Source: Chloroflexota bacterium
GTDB lineage: Bacteria; Chloroflexota; Limnocylindria; Limnocylindrales; CSP1-4
DNA length: 19,274 nucleotides
Direction: 5' to 3'
Assembly: GCA_025935655.1 (NCBI GenBank)
Contig: JAICUV010000031.1
Span: forward strand, 1-19,274
The notes beneath the pieces were generated by a model, which was not told the DNA's origin, ran no database searches, and saw only the letters and a list, made by a program, of their open reading frames with translations. The position numbers were made by a program, and so were the translations under genes. Shown here piece after piece: positions 1-6,427 of the stretch (position 1 is the stretch's first letter; each line of letters begins with the position of its first letter).

Positions 1-477
1 GGCCAGGGGATCGGCGGCATCGACGGCCGCACGGGCGGCGGCCTGGCGCGCGGCCTCGGCCATCACGAGGTGGCCGCCGGCGACGAGCGTCTCCTTGTTC
101 GCGGTCGCGACCACCTTGCCCGCGGCAAGCGCCGCGAGGACCGGCCGCAGGGACACGACGCCGCCCGTCCCGACGATCACGAGGTCCACGTCGTCGCGGG
201 TCGCGAGCGCGACCAGCGCGTCGTCACCACGCACGCGATCCGTCGCCGCGGACAGCTCCAGGGCCGTCGCATCGTCGGCAAGGGCGACGGCGAGCGGGCG
301 CAGCCGCGCGGCCTGCGCCGAGAGCTCCGCGGCGTTGCGTCCGGTGGCCAGGGCGACGACCCGGAACCGGTCGGCGTGGGCCTCGAGGACGTCCACGGTC
401 TGCATGCCGATGCTCCCCGTGGAGCCGAGCAGCGCGACGCCGAGTCGCCCGCGGTCAGCCAACGAGCGCGAGGACAT
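1..477 (-). CDS. dxr: 1-deoxy-D-xylulose 5-phosphate reductoisomerase, N-terminal part (cut by window edge)
   Basis: Known role: NADPH-dependent conversion of DXP to 2-C-methyl-D-erythritol 4-phosphate, the committed step of the MEP isoprenoid pathway (cytosolic). Seen: 159 in-frame codons from an ATG at 477-475 to the window edge with no stop. The Rossmann-fold NADPH motif GSTGSIG lies at residues 18-24, followed by MQTVDVL, and the diagnostic ATANKE segment at residues 124-129 (NKE 127-129). The metal-binding DSEHSA motif and the catalytic domain lie beyond the edge. The ATG gives a 23-nt overlap with the end of cdsA; no clear Shine-Dalgarno is visible, so translational coupling with cdsA is likely. 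After NKE the visible stretch is unusually Ala/Arg-rich and the expected VDSEHSA had not arrived by residue 159, hinting at a short insertion. Isoprenoid supply fits its place after uppS and cdsA. Confidence 0.96.
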   Translation of the reverse strand, partial: MSSRSLADRGRLGVALLGSTGSIGMQTVDVLEAHADRFRVVALATGRNAAELSAQAARLRPLAVALADDATALELSAATDRVRGDDALVALATRDDVDLVIVGTGGVVSLRPVLAALAAGKVVATANKETLVAGGHLVMAEAARQAAARAAVDAADPLA

Positions 478-1282
478 ACAGCGCGACGACCGGTCCCGCG
501 AACAGGAAGGAGTCGATGCGGTCGAGGATGCCGCCATGCCCCGGGATGAGCGTGCCCGAGTCCTTCGCGCCCGCCGCGCGCTTGAGCATGGACTCCGCGA
601 GGTCGCCGGCCTGGGCCGCGATGCCCAGCACCGGCCCGAGGATGAGCGCACCGGCCGGCTGCTGGCCGAGACCCGCGAGCATGAGCGCCGTGACGATCGT
701 CGTCGCGACGAGCCCGCCGATGACGCCCTCGATGGACTTCGACGGCGACAGGTGGGTCAGGAACTTGTGGCGGCCGATCTGGCGGCCCACGAGGAACGCC
801 CCGGTGTCGAAGCTCCACACCCCGAAGATGAGGAGGAGCACCCACCCGCGTGCCGCCCCGAGGGGCTCGAGCGCGGCGCCCGCGGGCACCGCCGGCCCGT
901 TCGCGGCGACCTGGAGCACGAACGCGATGAGGCCGACGTAGACCGCCCCGAACACCGTCGCCATCCACACGATCAGCCCGTCGCGCGGGTCCGTCCTCGC
1001 GAAGGCGCCGATCCCGGCGAGCACGGCGCCGGCGCCGATGAGGAGGGTCGCCTTGTCGCCGCCCGGCTGCCAGGCCGCCTCGAGGACGAGGGCGACCGCG
1101 AGGACGGTGCCGAACACGTGCAGGGACGGATAGCCCGCCATGCGCAGGAGCCGGAACGCCTCCCATGCCCCGATCGCCGCGACGACGGCGAGGACGACGG
1201 CGAGCGCCACCATGCCAAGCGCGATCGCGATCAGCAGCGGCAGGACGATGACGACCGCCGACAGGCCACGGGTACGGAGCAT
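455..1282 (-). CDS. cdsA: Phosphatidate cytidylyltransferase (CDP-diacylglycerol synthase)
   Basis: Known role: makes CDP-diacylglycerol from phosphatidate and CTP, the branch point of phospholipid synthesis, in the cytoplasmic membrane. Seen: 275 aa from ATG 1282, close to the usual family length. The chain is strongly hydrophobic with several predicted membrane segments, the first at about residues 8-38. The family signature is complete near the C-terminus, about residues 231-258: S-M-L-K-R, then K-D-S-G, then P-G-H-G-G-I-L-D-R-I-D, which carries the metal- and substrate-binding acidic residues. A GGGGAG Shine-Dalgarno overlaps the uppS stop codon about 10 nt before the ATG (15 nt intergenic). 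It is the sixth gene of the rpsB-to-dxr run and shares 23 nt with dxr. Nothing unusual is seen. Confidence 0.97.
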   Translation of the reverse strand: MLRTRGLSAVVIVLPLLIAIALGMVALAVVLAVVAAIGAWEAFRLLRMAGYPSLHVFGTVLAVALVLEAAWQPGGDKATLLIGAGAVLAGIGAFARTDPRDGLIVWMATVFGAVYVGLIAFVLQVAANGPAVPAGAALEPLGAARGWVLLLIFGVWSFDTGAFLVGRQIGRHKFLTHLSPSKSIEGVIGGLVATTIVTALMLAGLGQQPAGALILGPVLGIAAQAGDLAESMLKRAAGAKDSGTLIPGHGGILDRIDSFLFAGPVVALYVLALVG

Positions 1283-1297
1283 GCGCGGGCCGCTCCC

Positions 1298-2113
1298 CTA
1301 CCGGCCGAACCGACGGGTGCGACGGGCGAACTCGAGCAGGGCGCTGTCGAAGGCGTCCGGTCCGAAGTCGGGCCACAGGCACTCGTCGAACACGAGCTCG
1401 GCGTAGGCGGACTGCCAGATGAGGAAGTTGCTGATCCGGTACTCGCCGCCGGTCCGGATCACGAGATCCGGGTCCGGGAGGCCGGTCGTGTAGAGCGCCT
1501 CGGAGATCGCGCGCTCGTCGACGTCCTCGGGCGCGACCCCGGCGGCGAGCAGGCGCCGGAACGCGTCCACGATCTCCGTCCGGCCCGCGTAGTTCCAGGC
1601 GATGTTGAGCTGGAGGCGCGTCCCCTCGGCGGTCTGGTCGAGCGCCTCGCCGATGGACGACTGGGTCTCGTCGGGGAGCTCCTCGAGGCGGCCCAGCAGC
1701 CGGACGCGCACACCCTGTGCGCGGAGCTCGTCCGTCTCGTCGCGGATCGCCTGGGCGAGGAGCTCGAACAGCCCGGCGACCTCGTCGTCCGAGCGGGCCC
1801 AGTTCTCGCGGCTGAACGCGTACAGCGTGAGCATCGGGACGCCGCGCCGGACGGCGTGCTGGAGCAGGCCGCGGATCGCCTCGACGCCGGCCGCGTGCCC
1901 CTCGAAGTCCGCGAGACCCCGGGCCCGGGCCCAGCGCCGGTTCCCGTCCATGATGATCGCGACGTGTCGCGGCAGGTCCTCGGGCGGGACGAGCGGCTCC
2001 TCCGCGGACGGCGATTCGACGTCCGGGACGGCGGCATCGGCCCCCGTCTCGTGCGCGAGCGGCGGCGCGTCCGTGGGGCGGGCGACTGCGCGATCGAGCG
2101 GCGCCTGGGCCAC
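1298..2113 (-). CDS. uppS: Isoprenyl transferase (undecaprenyl diphosphate synthase family, cis-prenyltransferase)
   Basis: Known role: condenses isopentenyl diphosphate onto farnesyl diphosphate with cis geometry to give the C55 lipid carrier for cell-wall synthesis. Seen: 271 aa from GTG 2113-2111; the G is shared with the frr stop (TAGTG), and GGAGG ends 4 nt upstream. An in-frame extension further upstream lies inside frr and is rejected. After a 45-residue low-complexity acidic/Pro/Ala N-terminus comes the catalytic motif HVAIIMDGNRRWA (catalytic Asp56), then FEGHAAG, the LYAFSRENW block, and the C-terminal IRTGGEYRISNFLIWQSAYAE block that binds IPP diphosphate. Variations: RTGGE where RTSGE is common, and WNYAGR where NYGGR is common; both look conservative. 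Chain length of the product cannot be told from sequence alone. Confidence 0.96.
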   Translation of the reverse strand: MAQAPLDRAVARPTDAPPLAHETGADAAVPDVESPSAEEPLVPPEDLPRHVAIIMDGNRRWARARGLADFEGHAAGVEAIRGLLQHAVRRGVPMLTLYAFSRENWARSDDEVAGLFELLAQAIRDETDELRAQGVRVRLLGRLEELPDETQSSIGEALDQTAEGTRLQLNIAWNYAGRTEIVDAFRRLLAAGVAPEDVDERAISEALYTTGLPDPDLVIRTGGEYRISNFLIWQSAYAELVFDECLWPDFGPDAFDSALLEFARRTRRFGR

Positions 2114-2670
2114 TAGACCTCCAGGACCTCCTGCTCCTTCACGCCACCGAGGCGGTCGACATCGGCGACGACCCGGTCCGTGATCTTCTGCAGCTGGTCG
2201 AGTTCGCGGCGCGCCTCGTCGGCGCCGATGCTGCCGTCCTTCTCCTCCTTCTTGATGCCGTCGTTGGCTTCTCGGCGGAGGTTGCGGATCTCGACTCGTG
2301 CCTCTTCCATCCGCTTGTGGACGGTCTTCACGATCTCCTTGCGACGCTCCTCGGTGAGCGGCGGGATGTTGAGCCGCACGACCGTCCCGTCCACGTTGGG
2401 CGTGAGGCCGACGTCGCTCTTGAGGATCGCCTTCTCGATCGCGGACAGCACGCCGCGGTCCCACGGCTGGATGACGATCTGGTGCGCCTCCGGGACGCTG
2501 ATCGAGGCCAGCTGGTTGAGCGGGGTCTGGGTCCCGTAGTAGTCGACATGGAGCCGCTCGACGAGGGACGTCGATGCGCGGCCGGTCCGGAAGGTCTGGA
2601 AGTCGCGCTCCATGGCCTCCACGGCGCGGAGCATCTTGCGCTCCGCCCCGGCGAGGATCTCGGTGGTCAT
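2113..2670 (-). CDS. frr: Ribosome recycling factor
   Basis: Known role: with EF-G it splits post-termination 70S complexes so ribosomes can be reused. Seen: 185 aa, the standard length, starting at ATG 2670-2668, which overlaps the pyrH stop as ATGA. GGAGG sits 9 nt before the ATG inside the 3' end of pyrH. Family blocks are present in order: RTGRAST near residue 28, VDYYGTQTPLNQLASISVPE, the WDRGVLSAIEKAI block, GLTPNVDGTVVRLNIPPLTEERR, and the C-terminal helix with RREANDGIKKEEKDG. The longer reading frame upstream (from 2793) is the shadow of pyrH. Directly followed by uppS with a one-base overlap. Confidence 0.97.
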   Translation of the reverse strand: MTTEILAGAERKMLRAVEAMERDFQTFRTGRASTSLVERLHVDYYGTQTPLNQLASISVPEAHQIVIQPWDRGVLSAIEKAILKSDVGLTPNVDGTVVRLNIPPLTEERRKEIVKTVHKRMEEARVEIRNLRREANDGIKKEEKDGSIGADEARRELDQLQKITDRVVADVDRLGGVKEQEVLEV

Positions 2671-3458
2671 GCGGGGATACCTCCGGTCTGGGCGGAGATC
2701 AGGGTACCCACCGGCTCGCCGGCGGCAACCCTGCGGATGTTGTCCGGGGCATTGAGGTCGAACACGAGGATCGGCAGGTCGTTCTCCTGGCACAGGGAGA
2801 CCGCCGCCGCGTCGAGGACCTTGAGCTGGTCACGGAGGACGTCCTGGTAGCTCAGCCGCTCGTAGCGCCGGGCGCCGGGATCCTTCATCGGGTCGGCGTC
2901 GTAGACGCCGTCGACCTTGGTCGCCTTGAGCAGGACCTCGGCACCGATCTCGACCGCGCGCAGGGCGGCGGCGGTGTCGGTCGTGAAGTAGGGGTTGCCG
3001 GTGCCGGCCACGAAGATCGTGACGCGACCCTTCTCGAGGTGGCGCACGGCGCGACGACGGATGTACGGCTCCGCGATCTCGTTCATCGCGATGGCGCTCA
3101 TGACGCGGACCGGCATCCCGGCGCGCTCGATGGCGTCCTGGAGCGCGAGGCCGTTCATCACGGTCGCCAGCATGCCGATGTAGTCGCCGGTCGCGCGATC
3201 CATCCCCCGGGCGGCCGCGGCCATGCCCCGGAAGATGTTGCCGCCACCCACGACGATGCCCACCTCGACGCCGGTCGCGTGGACCTCGCCGACCTGCTTC
3301 GCGATGAACGCGCAGACCGCCGGATCGACGCCGTACGGACGGTCGCCGAGCAGGGCCTCGCCCGAGAGCTTGAGCAGGATGCGGCGGTAGCGCACGGCCG
3401 GGGCGGGGGTCGTCGCCGACCCCGCCGCTGCCGCGTGCTCTCGACCAGCGTCCGTCAC
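2667..3458 (-). CDS. pyrH: UMP kinase
   Basis: Known role: ATP-dependent phosphorylation of UMP to UDP, a hexameric amino-acid-kinase-fold enzyme of bacteria, often allosterically controlled by GTP and UTP. Seen: 263 aa from a GTG at 3458-3456 that overlaps the tsf stop as GTGA, with GGAGGAG just upstream. Motifs: LLKLSGEAL (about residues 28-36), VGGGNIFRG (70-78), DYIGMLATVMNGLALQDA, AGTGNPYFTTDTAA, and ATKVDGVYDADP. The first 21 residues are an Ala/Thr-rich extension before the usual YRRILLKLSGE start; no better internal start with a ribosome site was seen. Classical neighbours (tsf before, frr after) support the call. Confidence 0.97.
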   Translation of the reverse strand: MTDAGREHAAAAGSATTPAPAVRYRRILLKLSGEALLGDRPYGVDPAVCAFIAKQVGEVHATGVEVGIVVGGGNIFRGMAAAARGMDRATGDYIGMLATVMNGLALQDAIERAGMPVRVMSAIAMNEIAEPYIRRRAVRHLEKGRVTIFVAGTGNPYFTTDTAAALRAVEIGAEVLLKATKVDGVYDADPMKDPGARRYERLSYQDVLRDQLKVLDAAAVSLCQENDLPILVFDLNAPDNIRRVAAGEPVGTLISAQTGGIPA

Positions 3459-4051
3459 AGCTCCTCCCCGAGCGCGAAGCGGGTGAACCGCCGCACCCGG
3501 ATGTTCTCACCGATCGTCGCGATCTTCTCGGTCACCAGGTCGCGGACGCTCCGCTCCTCGTCGCGGTACGGCTGCTCGAGGAGGCAGACCTCGCGGTACC
3601 ACTTCTTGAGCTGGCCCTCGACGATCTTCTCGCGGACGGCCTCCGGCTTCGAGGCCGTGCTCTCGTCGGCCGCGAGCTCGGCCTTCTTGGCGTCGAGGAC
3701 GTCCGCCGGGATCGTGTCGATGTCCACGTAGAGCGGCGCGAGGCCCGCGACCTGCATCGCGAGGCTGCGGACGAGCGCCTGGAACTCGTCGGTCCGCGCG
3801 ACGAAGTCGGTCTCGCAGTTGACCTCGATGAGGACACCCAGCCGACCGCCGGCGTGGATGTAGCTGCTCACGAGGCCCTCGCGGGCATCTCGCCCGGCCT
3901 TCTTCGCAGCAGCGGCGAGGCCCTTCTCGCGCAGGGCGGCGATCGCCTTGTCGATGTCGCCGCCGGCCTCCTCGAGCGCGCGCTTGCAGTCCATGAAGCC
4001 GGCGCCGGTGCGCTCGCGCAGCTCCTTGACGGCCGCAGCCGTGATCTCCAT
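3455..4051 (-). CDS. tsf: Elongation factor Ts, short form
   Basis: Known role: guanine-nucleotide exchange factor for EF-Tu. Seen: 198 aa from ATG 4051-4049. The N-terminal UBA-like domain carries LRERTGAGFMDCKRAL (residues 11-26), and the core has the invariant TDFVAR at 81-86 that inserts into EF-Tu. Length is far below the 280 or so residues of Escherichia coli and matches the short Thermus/cyanobacterial/Chloroflexota type with a single core subdomain, so this is not a truncation: the C-terminus RRFTRFALGEEL looks complete. AGGAG is 10 nt before the start. A 132-nt spacer with two hairpins separates it from rpsB, while pyrH overlaps its stop. Confidence 0.97.
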   Translation of the reverse strand: MEITAAAVKELRERTGAGFMDCKRALEEAGGDIDKAIAALREKGLAAAAKKAGRDAREGLVSSYIHAGGRLGVLIEVNCETDFVARTDEFQALVRSLAMQVAGLAPLYVDIDTIPADVLDAKKAELAADESTASKPEAVREKIVEGQLKKWYREVCLLEQPYRDEERSVRDLVTEKIATIGENIRVRRFTRFALGEEL

Positions 4052-4118
4052 CTGGATGGTGCTCCTGTGTGCGTGCGGCGCGCGCCGGGGGACGCGCGCG
4101 TGGGTTCGGGGTGGAGGG

Positions 4119-4135
4119 CCGCCCGCGACGGGCGG
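4119..4135 (-). promoter_or_regulatory. Hairpin in the rpsB-tsf spacer (second of two)
   Basis: Seen: perfect 7-bp stem (CCGCCCG with CGGGCGG) and a 3-nt loop, about 70 nt before the tsf start. No U-tract follows. It may stabilise or expose the tsf translation start, or act with the larger hairpin next to it; function is inferred only. Confidence 0.4.
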
Positions 4136-4148
4136 GCGGTCCGGGATG

Positions 4149-4178
4149 TCCGGGCGGCGGCGATGCCGCGCGCCCGGA
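4149..4178 (-). promoter_or_regulatory. Strong hairpin directly after rpsB stop
   Basis: Seen: an 8-bp outer stem (4149-4156 with 4171-4178) continues after a single bulged base into a 5-bp inner stem (4157-4161 with 4165-4169) capped by a 3-nt loop, 13 pairs in all, starting 5 nt after the rpsB stop. There is no run of U after it, so it is not a classical intrinsic terminator. Likely a 3' stabiliser or partial attenuator setting the rpsB to tsf ratio (inference). Confidence 0.55.
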
Positions 4179-4183
4179 CGGGC

Positions 4184-5074
4184 TCAGTCCGCGGCGGGCG
4201 CCGCGGGCGCCGCGTCGTCGGCCTTCGGGGCGCCGGGGAGGAGGTCGTCGTCCTCGCTCTCGGGGTCGAAGGACAGCGTCCCGCCGGCGGCGAGCTGGGC
4301 CACGAGGTCCGCGGCTGCGGCCTCGTCGAACTCCGGCTCCTCGTCGGGGGCCGCCTGCTCGGCGACCTCGGGCTCGCTGCTCCGGGCTGCCCGCAGCTGC
4401 GCGCCCTCGATGGCGGCGTCGGCGACCAGCTGGCAGAGCAGCCGGATCGACCGGATCGCGTCGTCGTTGGCGGGGATGATGAAGTCCAGCTCGTCCGGGT
4501 CGACGTTGGTGTCGCCCGTCCCCACGACCGGGATCTCGAGCTTGTTGGCCTCGGTCACGGCGATGCGCTCGCGGTGCGGGTCGACGATGAAGATCGCGCC
4601 CGGCTGGCGCTTCATCTTGCGGATGCCGCCGAGGGTGGCCTGGAGCTTGTTCAGCTCCTCGGTCAGGAGGGCGGCCTCCTTCTTCGGCAAGCGGTCGAAG
4701 TCGCCGGCGAGCTGCCGGGCCTCGAGCTGGTCGAGCAGGCCGATGCGCTTCCGGATGGTGACGAAGTTGGTCATCATCCCGCCGAGCCAGCGCTTGGTGA
4801 CGTAGGGCTGGCCGGCGCGGATTGCCTCCTGCATCACCGGCTCCTGCGCCTGCTTCTTCGTGCCGACGAAGAGCACGGTCTCGCCGCGGGCGACGGTCTC
4901 GGTGACGAACTCGAGGGCCGAGTCGAGACGCTTGACCGTCTGCGCGAGGTCGATGATGTGGATGCCGTTGCGCTCCGCGAAGATGTACGGCTTCATCTTC
5001 GGGTTCCAGCGACGGGTCTGGTGTCCGAAGTGGACGCCTGCCTCAAGCAGCTGGCGCATCGAGACGGTGGGCAC
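4184..5074 (-). CDS. rpsB: 30S ribosomal protein S2
   Basis: Known role: late-assembling 30S protein at the platform, needed for S1 binding and initiation. Seen: 296 aa from GTG 5074-5072, preceded at 7 nt by a perfect AGGAGGT. Family features: MRQLLEAGVHFGHQTRRWNPKM (residues 6-27), RWLGGMMTNF (95-104), and the C-terminal-core IIPANDDAIRSIRLLCQLVADAAIEG. From about residue 225 a 72-residue Ala/Asp/Glu/Pro-rich tail is added beyond the usual core; acidic tails on S2 occur in several high-GC phyla, and here it is probably disordered. An ATG-started upstream extension to 5329 is rejected: it is low-quality coding and lies across the promoter and leader. First gene of the rpsB-tsf-pyrH-frr-uppS-cdsA-dxr run. 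Confidence 0.97.
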   Translation of the reverse strand: MPTVSMRQLLEAGVHFGHQTRRWNPKMKPYIFAERNGIHIIDLAQTVKRLDSALEFVTETVARGETVLFVGTKKQAQEPVMQEAIRAGQPYVTKRWLGGMMTNFVTIRKRIGLLDQLEARQLAGDFDRLPKKEAALLTEELNKLQATLGGIRKMKRQPGAIFIVDPHRERIAVTEANKLEIPVVGTGDTNVDPDELDFIIPANDDAIRSIRLLCQLVADAAIEGAQLRAARSSEPEVAEQAAPDEEPEFDEAAAADLVAQLAAGGTLSFDPESEDDDLLPGAPKADDAAPAAPAAD

Positions 5075-5229
5075 TGGGTGACCTCCTGGTTGTGCCTCCG
5101 CTGACCATCGGCGGGGACCGCCGGCGATCGCCGGTCGGCACCGTCCCGTCGGGAACGGGTCAGCGTGTGTGCTCCTCGCCGGCATGCGCCGGTCCGGGCG
5201 GGATTGACCACCGCGGACGGTCCGCGGCG
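5075..5229 (-). promoter_or_regulatory. Structured rpsB 5' leader (candidate S2 autoregulatory leader)
   Basis: Seen: between the predicted transcription start (about 5229) and the rpsB GTG lie four hairpins: 5211-5227 (7 bp, loop 3, at the very 5' end), 5179-5192 (5 bp, loop 4), 5141-5158 (7 bp with one bulge, loop 3) and 5121-5134 (5 bp, loop 4, part of a 14-bp palindrome). The AGGAGGT ribosome site is left single-stranded near the 3' end. Known: S2 represses its own operon through the leader in enterobacteria, and several phyla carry distinct ribosomal-protein leaders. Similarity to any known leader class was not recognised, so an autoregulatory role is inference. Confidence 0.45.
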
Positions 5230-5235
5230 GCCGGG

Positions 5236-5244
5236 AGTGTAGCA
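5236..5244 (-). promoter_or_regulatory. Extended -10 promoter for the rpsB operon
   Basis: Seen on the minus strand: TGC followed by TACACT (extended -10, 4 of 6 to TATAAT), about 160 nt before the rpsB start. No convincing -35 is found at 16-18 nt, which is acceptable for an extended -10 site. The same -10 shape occurs before ffh and rplS. The rest of the 300-nt yraN-rpsB spacer holds only a hairpin after yraN (5350-5368). Confidence 0.5.
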
Positions 5245-5349
5245 CGAGCATCCTCGCAGCCCGTTGTCCTGCCGGTGCGCTACCCCGTCGGTCGCGCGGT
5301 GCGCGGCACGGGTCGCGGCCTTGCCGCATGGAGTACGAGATCGGGCCCG

Positions 5350-5368
5350 CGAGCGAACCGCACGCTCG
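5350..5368 (-). terminator. Hairpin after yraN stop
   Basis: Seen: 6-bp stem (CGAGCG with CGCTCG) and 7-nt loop starting 6 nt after the yraN stop codon. No U-tract follows, so it is a weak candidate terminator or 3' processing barrier of the rnhB-DUF1269-yraN transcript. Confidence 0.35.
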
Positions 5369-5374
5369 AGACCC

Positions 5375-5788
5375 CTATGGCGCGATCGCGCGGTGGTGAC
5401 GCAGGGACGGGTGTCCGTGCGGGTCCACGTCGAGTGCCACGAGGTCGATGCGCAGCGGCAGCCTCGGGAGTCGTCGCCCGTCGGGCAGCGACCCGCGTTC
5501 CAGCAGCGTCCCCACGGCGCGCCGCAGCGCCGTCCGCTTCCGGTGGTCCAGCGTCTCCTCGGCCAGCCCGAAGTCGCGCCGTCCGCGGCGGCGCACCTCC
5601 ACGACGACGAGCGATCCCGCGCCGGATGGGTCCACCGCCAGCAGGTCGATCTCGTCCCGGCCCACCCGCAGGTTCCGCGCGAGGATCGTCCAGCCGAGCG
5701 CCTCGAGCCGCCGGGCCACCAGCGACTCGGCCGCGTCCCCGATCCGCTGCGCCTCGGTCGTGCTCGCGCGCTCCATCCCCGCCAGCAT
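5375..5788 (-). CDS. yraN: YraN family protein (UPF0102, endonuclease-like fold)
   Basis: Known: a widespread bacterial family with a PD-(D/E)xK endonuclease-like fold, often beside rnhB; its function is unsettled. Seen: 137 aa from ATG 5788 (an alternative ATG four codons later at 5776; neither has a good ribosome site). Family pattern is clear: GDAAESLVARRLEALGW (Glu21), ILARNLR, RDEIDLLAVD (Glu46, Asp48), LVVVEVRRR (Glu64), then RKRTALRRA and RIDLVALD. The active-site-like Asp48/Glu64 pair is kept; the basic residue of the motif is Arg, as in some other members. It follows rnhB and the DUF1269 gene and precedes the rpsB promoter, a placement seen in many bacteria. Confidence 0.93.
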   Translation of the reverse strand: MLAGMERASTTEAQRIGDAAESLVARRLEALGWTILARNLRVGRDEIDLLAVDPSGAGSLVVVEVRRRGRRDFGLAEETLDHRKRTALRRAVGTLLERGSLPDGRRLPRLPLRIDLVALDVDPHGHPSLRHHRAIAP

Positions 5789-5805
5789 GGCGGGGCACGC
5801 TTATC

Positions 5806-5821
5806 GGCCGCTTACGCGGCC
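5806..5821 (-). promoter_or_regulatory. GNRA-capped hairpin in DUF1269-yraN spacer
   Basis: Seen: 6-bp stem (GGCCGC with GCGGCC) closed on the minus-strand RNA by a GUAA tetraloop, in the 40-nt spacer before yraN. GNRA loops stabilise RNA hairpins; no U-tract follows. Role unknown, possibly 3' protection of the upstream message. Confidence 0.4.
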
Positions 5822-5828
5822 CGGGCGT

Positions 5829-6368
5829 TCACGCCTCCTCGTTCCGGCGGTACTCCTCGAGCGCCTGCTCGAAGTCCCGGCCGGGCACGATGTCGACCTG
5901 GTGCGTGCGGTCCGCTGCTGCGAACTCGACGTTCGTGGCGACGTACTGGTCCCACTGGTCGGTGGCGGCCAGCGGGATCGCGACCATGATCCCCGTCCGA
6001 CCGTCGGCCATGAACTTCGAGACCTCGACGATGTCGTCGTTCTTGAGCCCCGAATCCTTCACGGCGGCCGTGACCGCGCCGATCGCGGCACCCGCGGCCA
6101 CCGCGCCGGCACCGATGGGCCCGGAGAGCGCGGCGAGCAGGTACCCCGCACCGCCGCCGAACAGGGCGCCACGAACGGCGCCGGGGTCCCGGTTCTTGCT
6201 CGTCTTGATCGTCAGCTTCCCGCCGGGTGCCTTGTGGACCAGGGCCCAGTCCTCGACGATGATCGACTTCGCCCGGATCCCGGACTCGATGATGCCCAGG
6301 ACCGTGTTCGCGACATCCTCGACCGCGAACCCGAGAAAGACCAGTCGCGTGCGCTTCGGCTCGCTCAT
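5829..6368 (-). CDS. DUF1269-type protein with glycine-rich hydrophobic segment
   Basis: Seen: 179 aa from ATG 6368-6366 with GGAGGG 7 nt upstream. The N-terminal half has a ferredoxin-like alternating pattern (LVFLGFAVEDVANTVLGIIES, then IIVEDWALVHKAPGGKLTIK). It is followed at about residues 66-103 by a Gly/Ala-rich hydrophobic stretch able to form a membrane hairpin, then DSGLKNDDIVEVSKFMADGRTGIMVAIP. That order (nucleotide-like or ACT-like beta-alpha fold, glycine hairpin, then a block on sequestering or presenting strength) is the general layout of DUF1269 proteins, whose function is not established. The C-terminal 55 residues are more variable. It lies between rnhB and yraN, 59 nt after rnhB, probably cotranscribed. 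Family call is by pattern, not search; a TIGR/SHOCT-like unrelated membrane-associated protein is the alternative. Confidence 0.75.
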   Translation of the reverse strand: MSEPKRTRLVFLGFAVEDVANTVLGIIESGIRAKSIIVEDWALVHKAPGGKLTIKTSKNRDPGAVRGALFGGGAGYLLAALSGPIGAGAVAAGAAIGAVTAAVKDSGLKNDDIVEVSKFMADGRTGIMVAIPLAATDQWDQYVATNVEFAAADRTHQVDIVPGRDFEQALEEYRRNEEA

Positions 6369-6383
6369 TGCTGCACCCTCCGC

Positions 6384-6413
6384 TGCCCTGCCGGTGAGGG
6401 CCGGCCTGGGGCA
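6384..6413 (-). promoter_or_regulatory. Two-part hairpin between rnhB and the DUF1269 gene
   Basis: Seen: outer 5-bp stem (6384-6388 with 6409-6413), inner 5-bp stem (6390-6394 with 6401-6405) and a 6-nt loop, ending just before the GGAGGG ribosome site of the next gene. A CATACT -10-like hexamer lies a few bases earlier, near 6414-6419, without a recognisable -35. Could separate or tune expression of the two genes. Confidence 0.35.
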
Positions 6414-6427
6414 AGTATGCCCCCGGC

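Noticed and set aside
95..2116. 673-codon plus-strand frame opposite dxr, cdsA and uppS
   Set aside because: Antisense to three complete family matches; no recognisable domain.
5075..5329. N-terminal extension of rpsB from an upstream ATG
   Set aside because: S2 begins at the GTG with AGGAGGT at 7 nt; the extension runs over the predicted promoter and leader hairpins and has no S2 similarity.
5281..5374. Possible tRNA between yraN and rpsB (a GGTTCG string near 5354-5359, minus strand)
   Set aside because: The T-arm does not pair, no acceptor stem or anticodon arm can be built; the segment forms a simple 6-bp hairpin instead.
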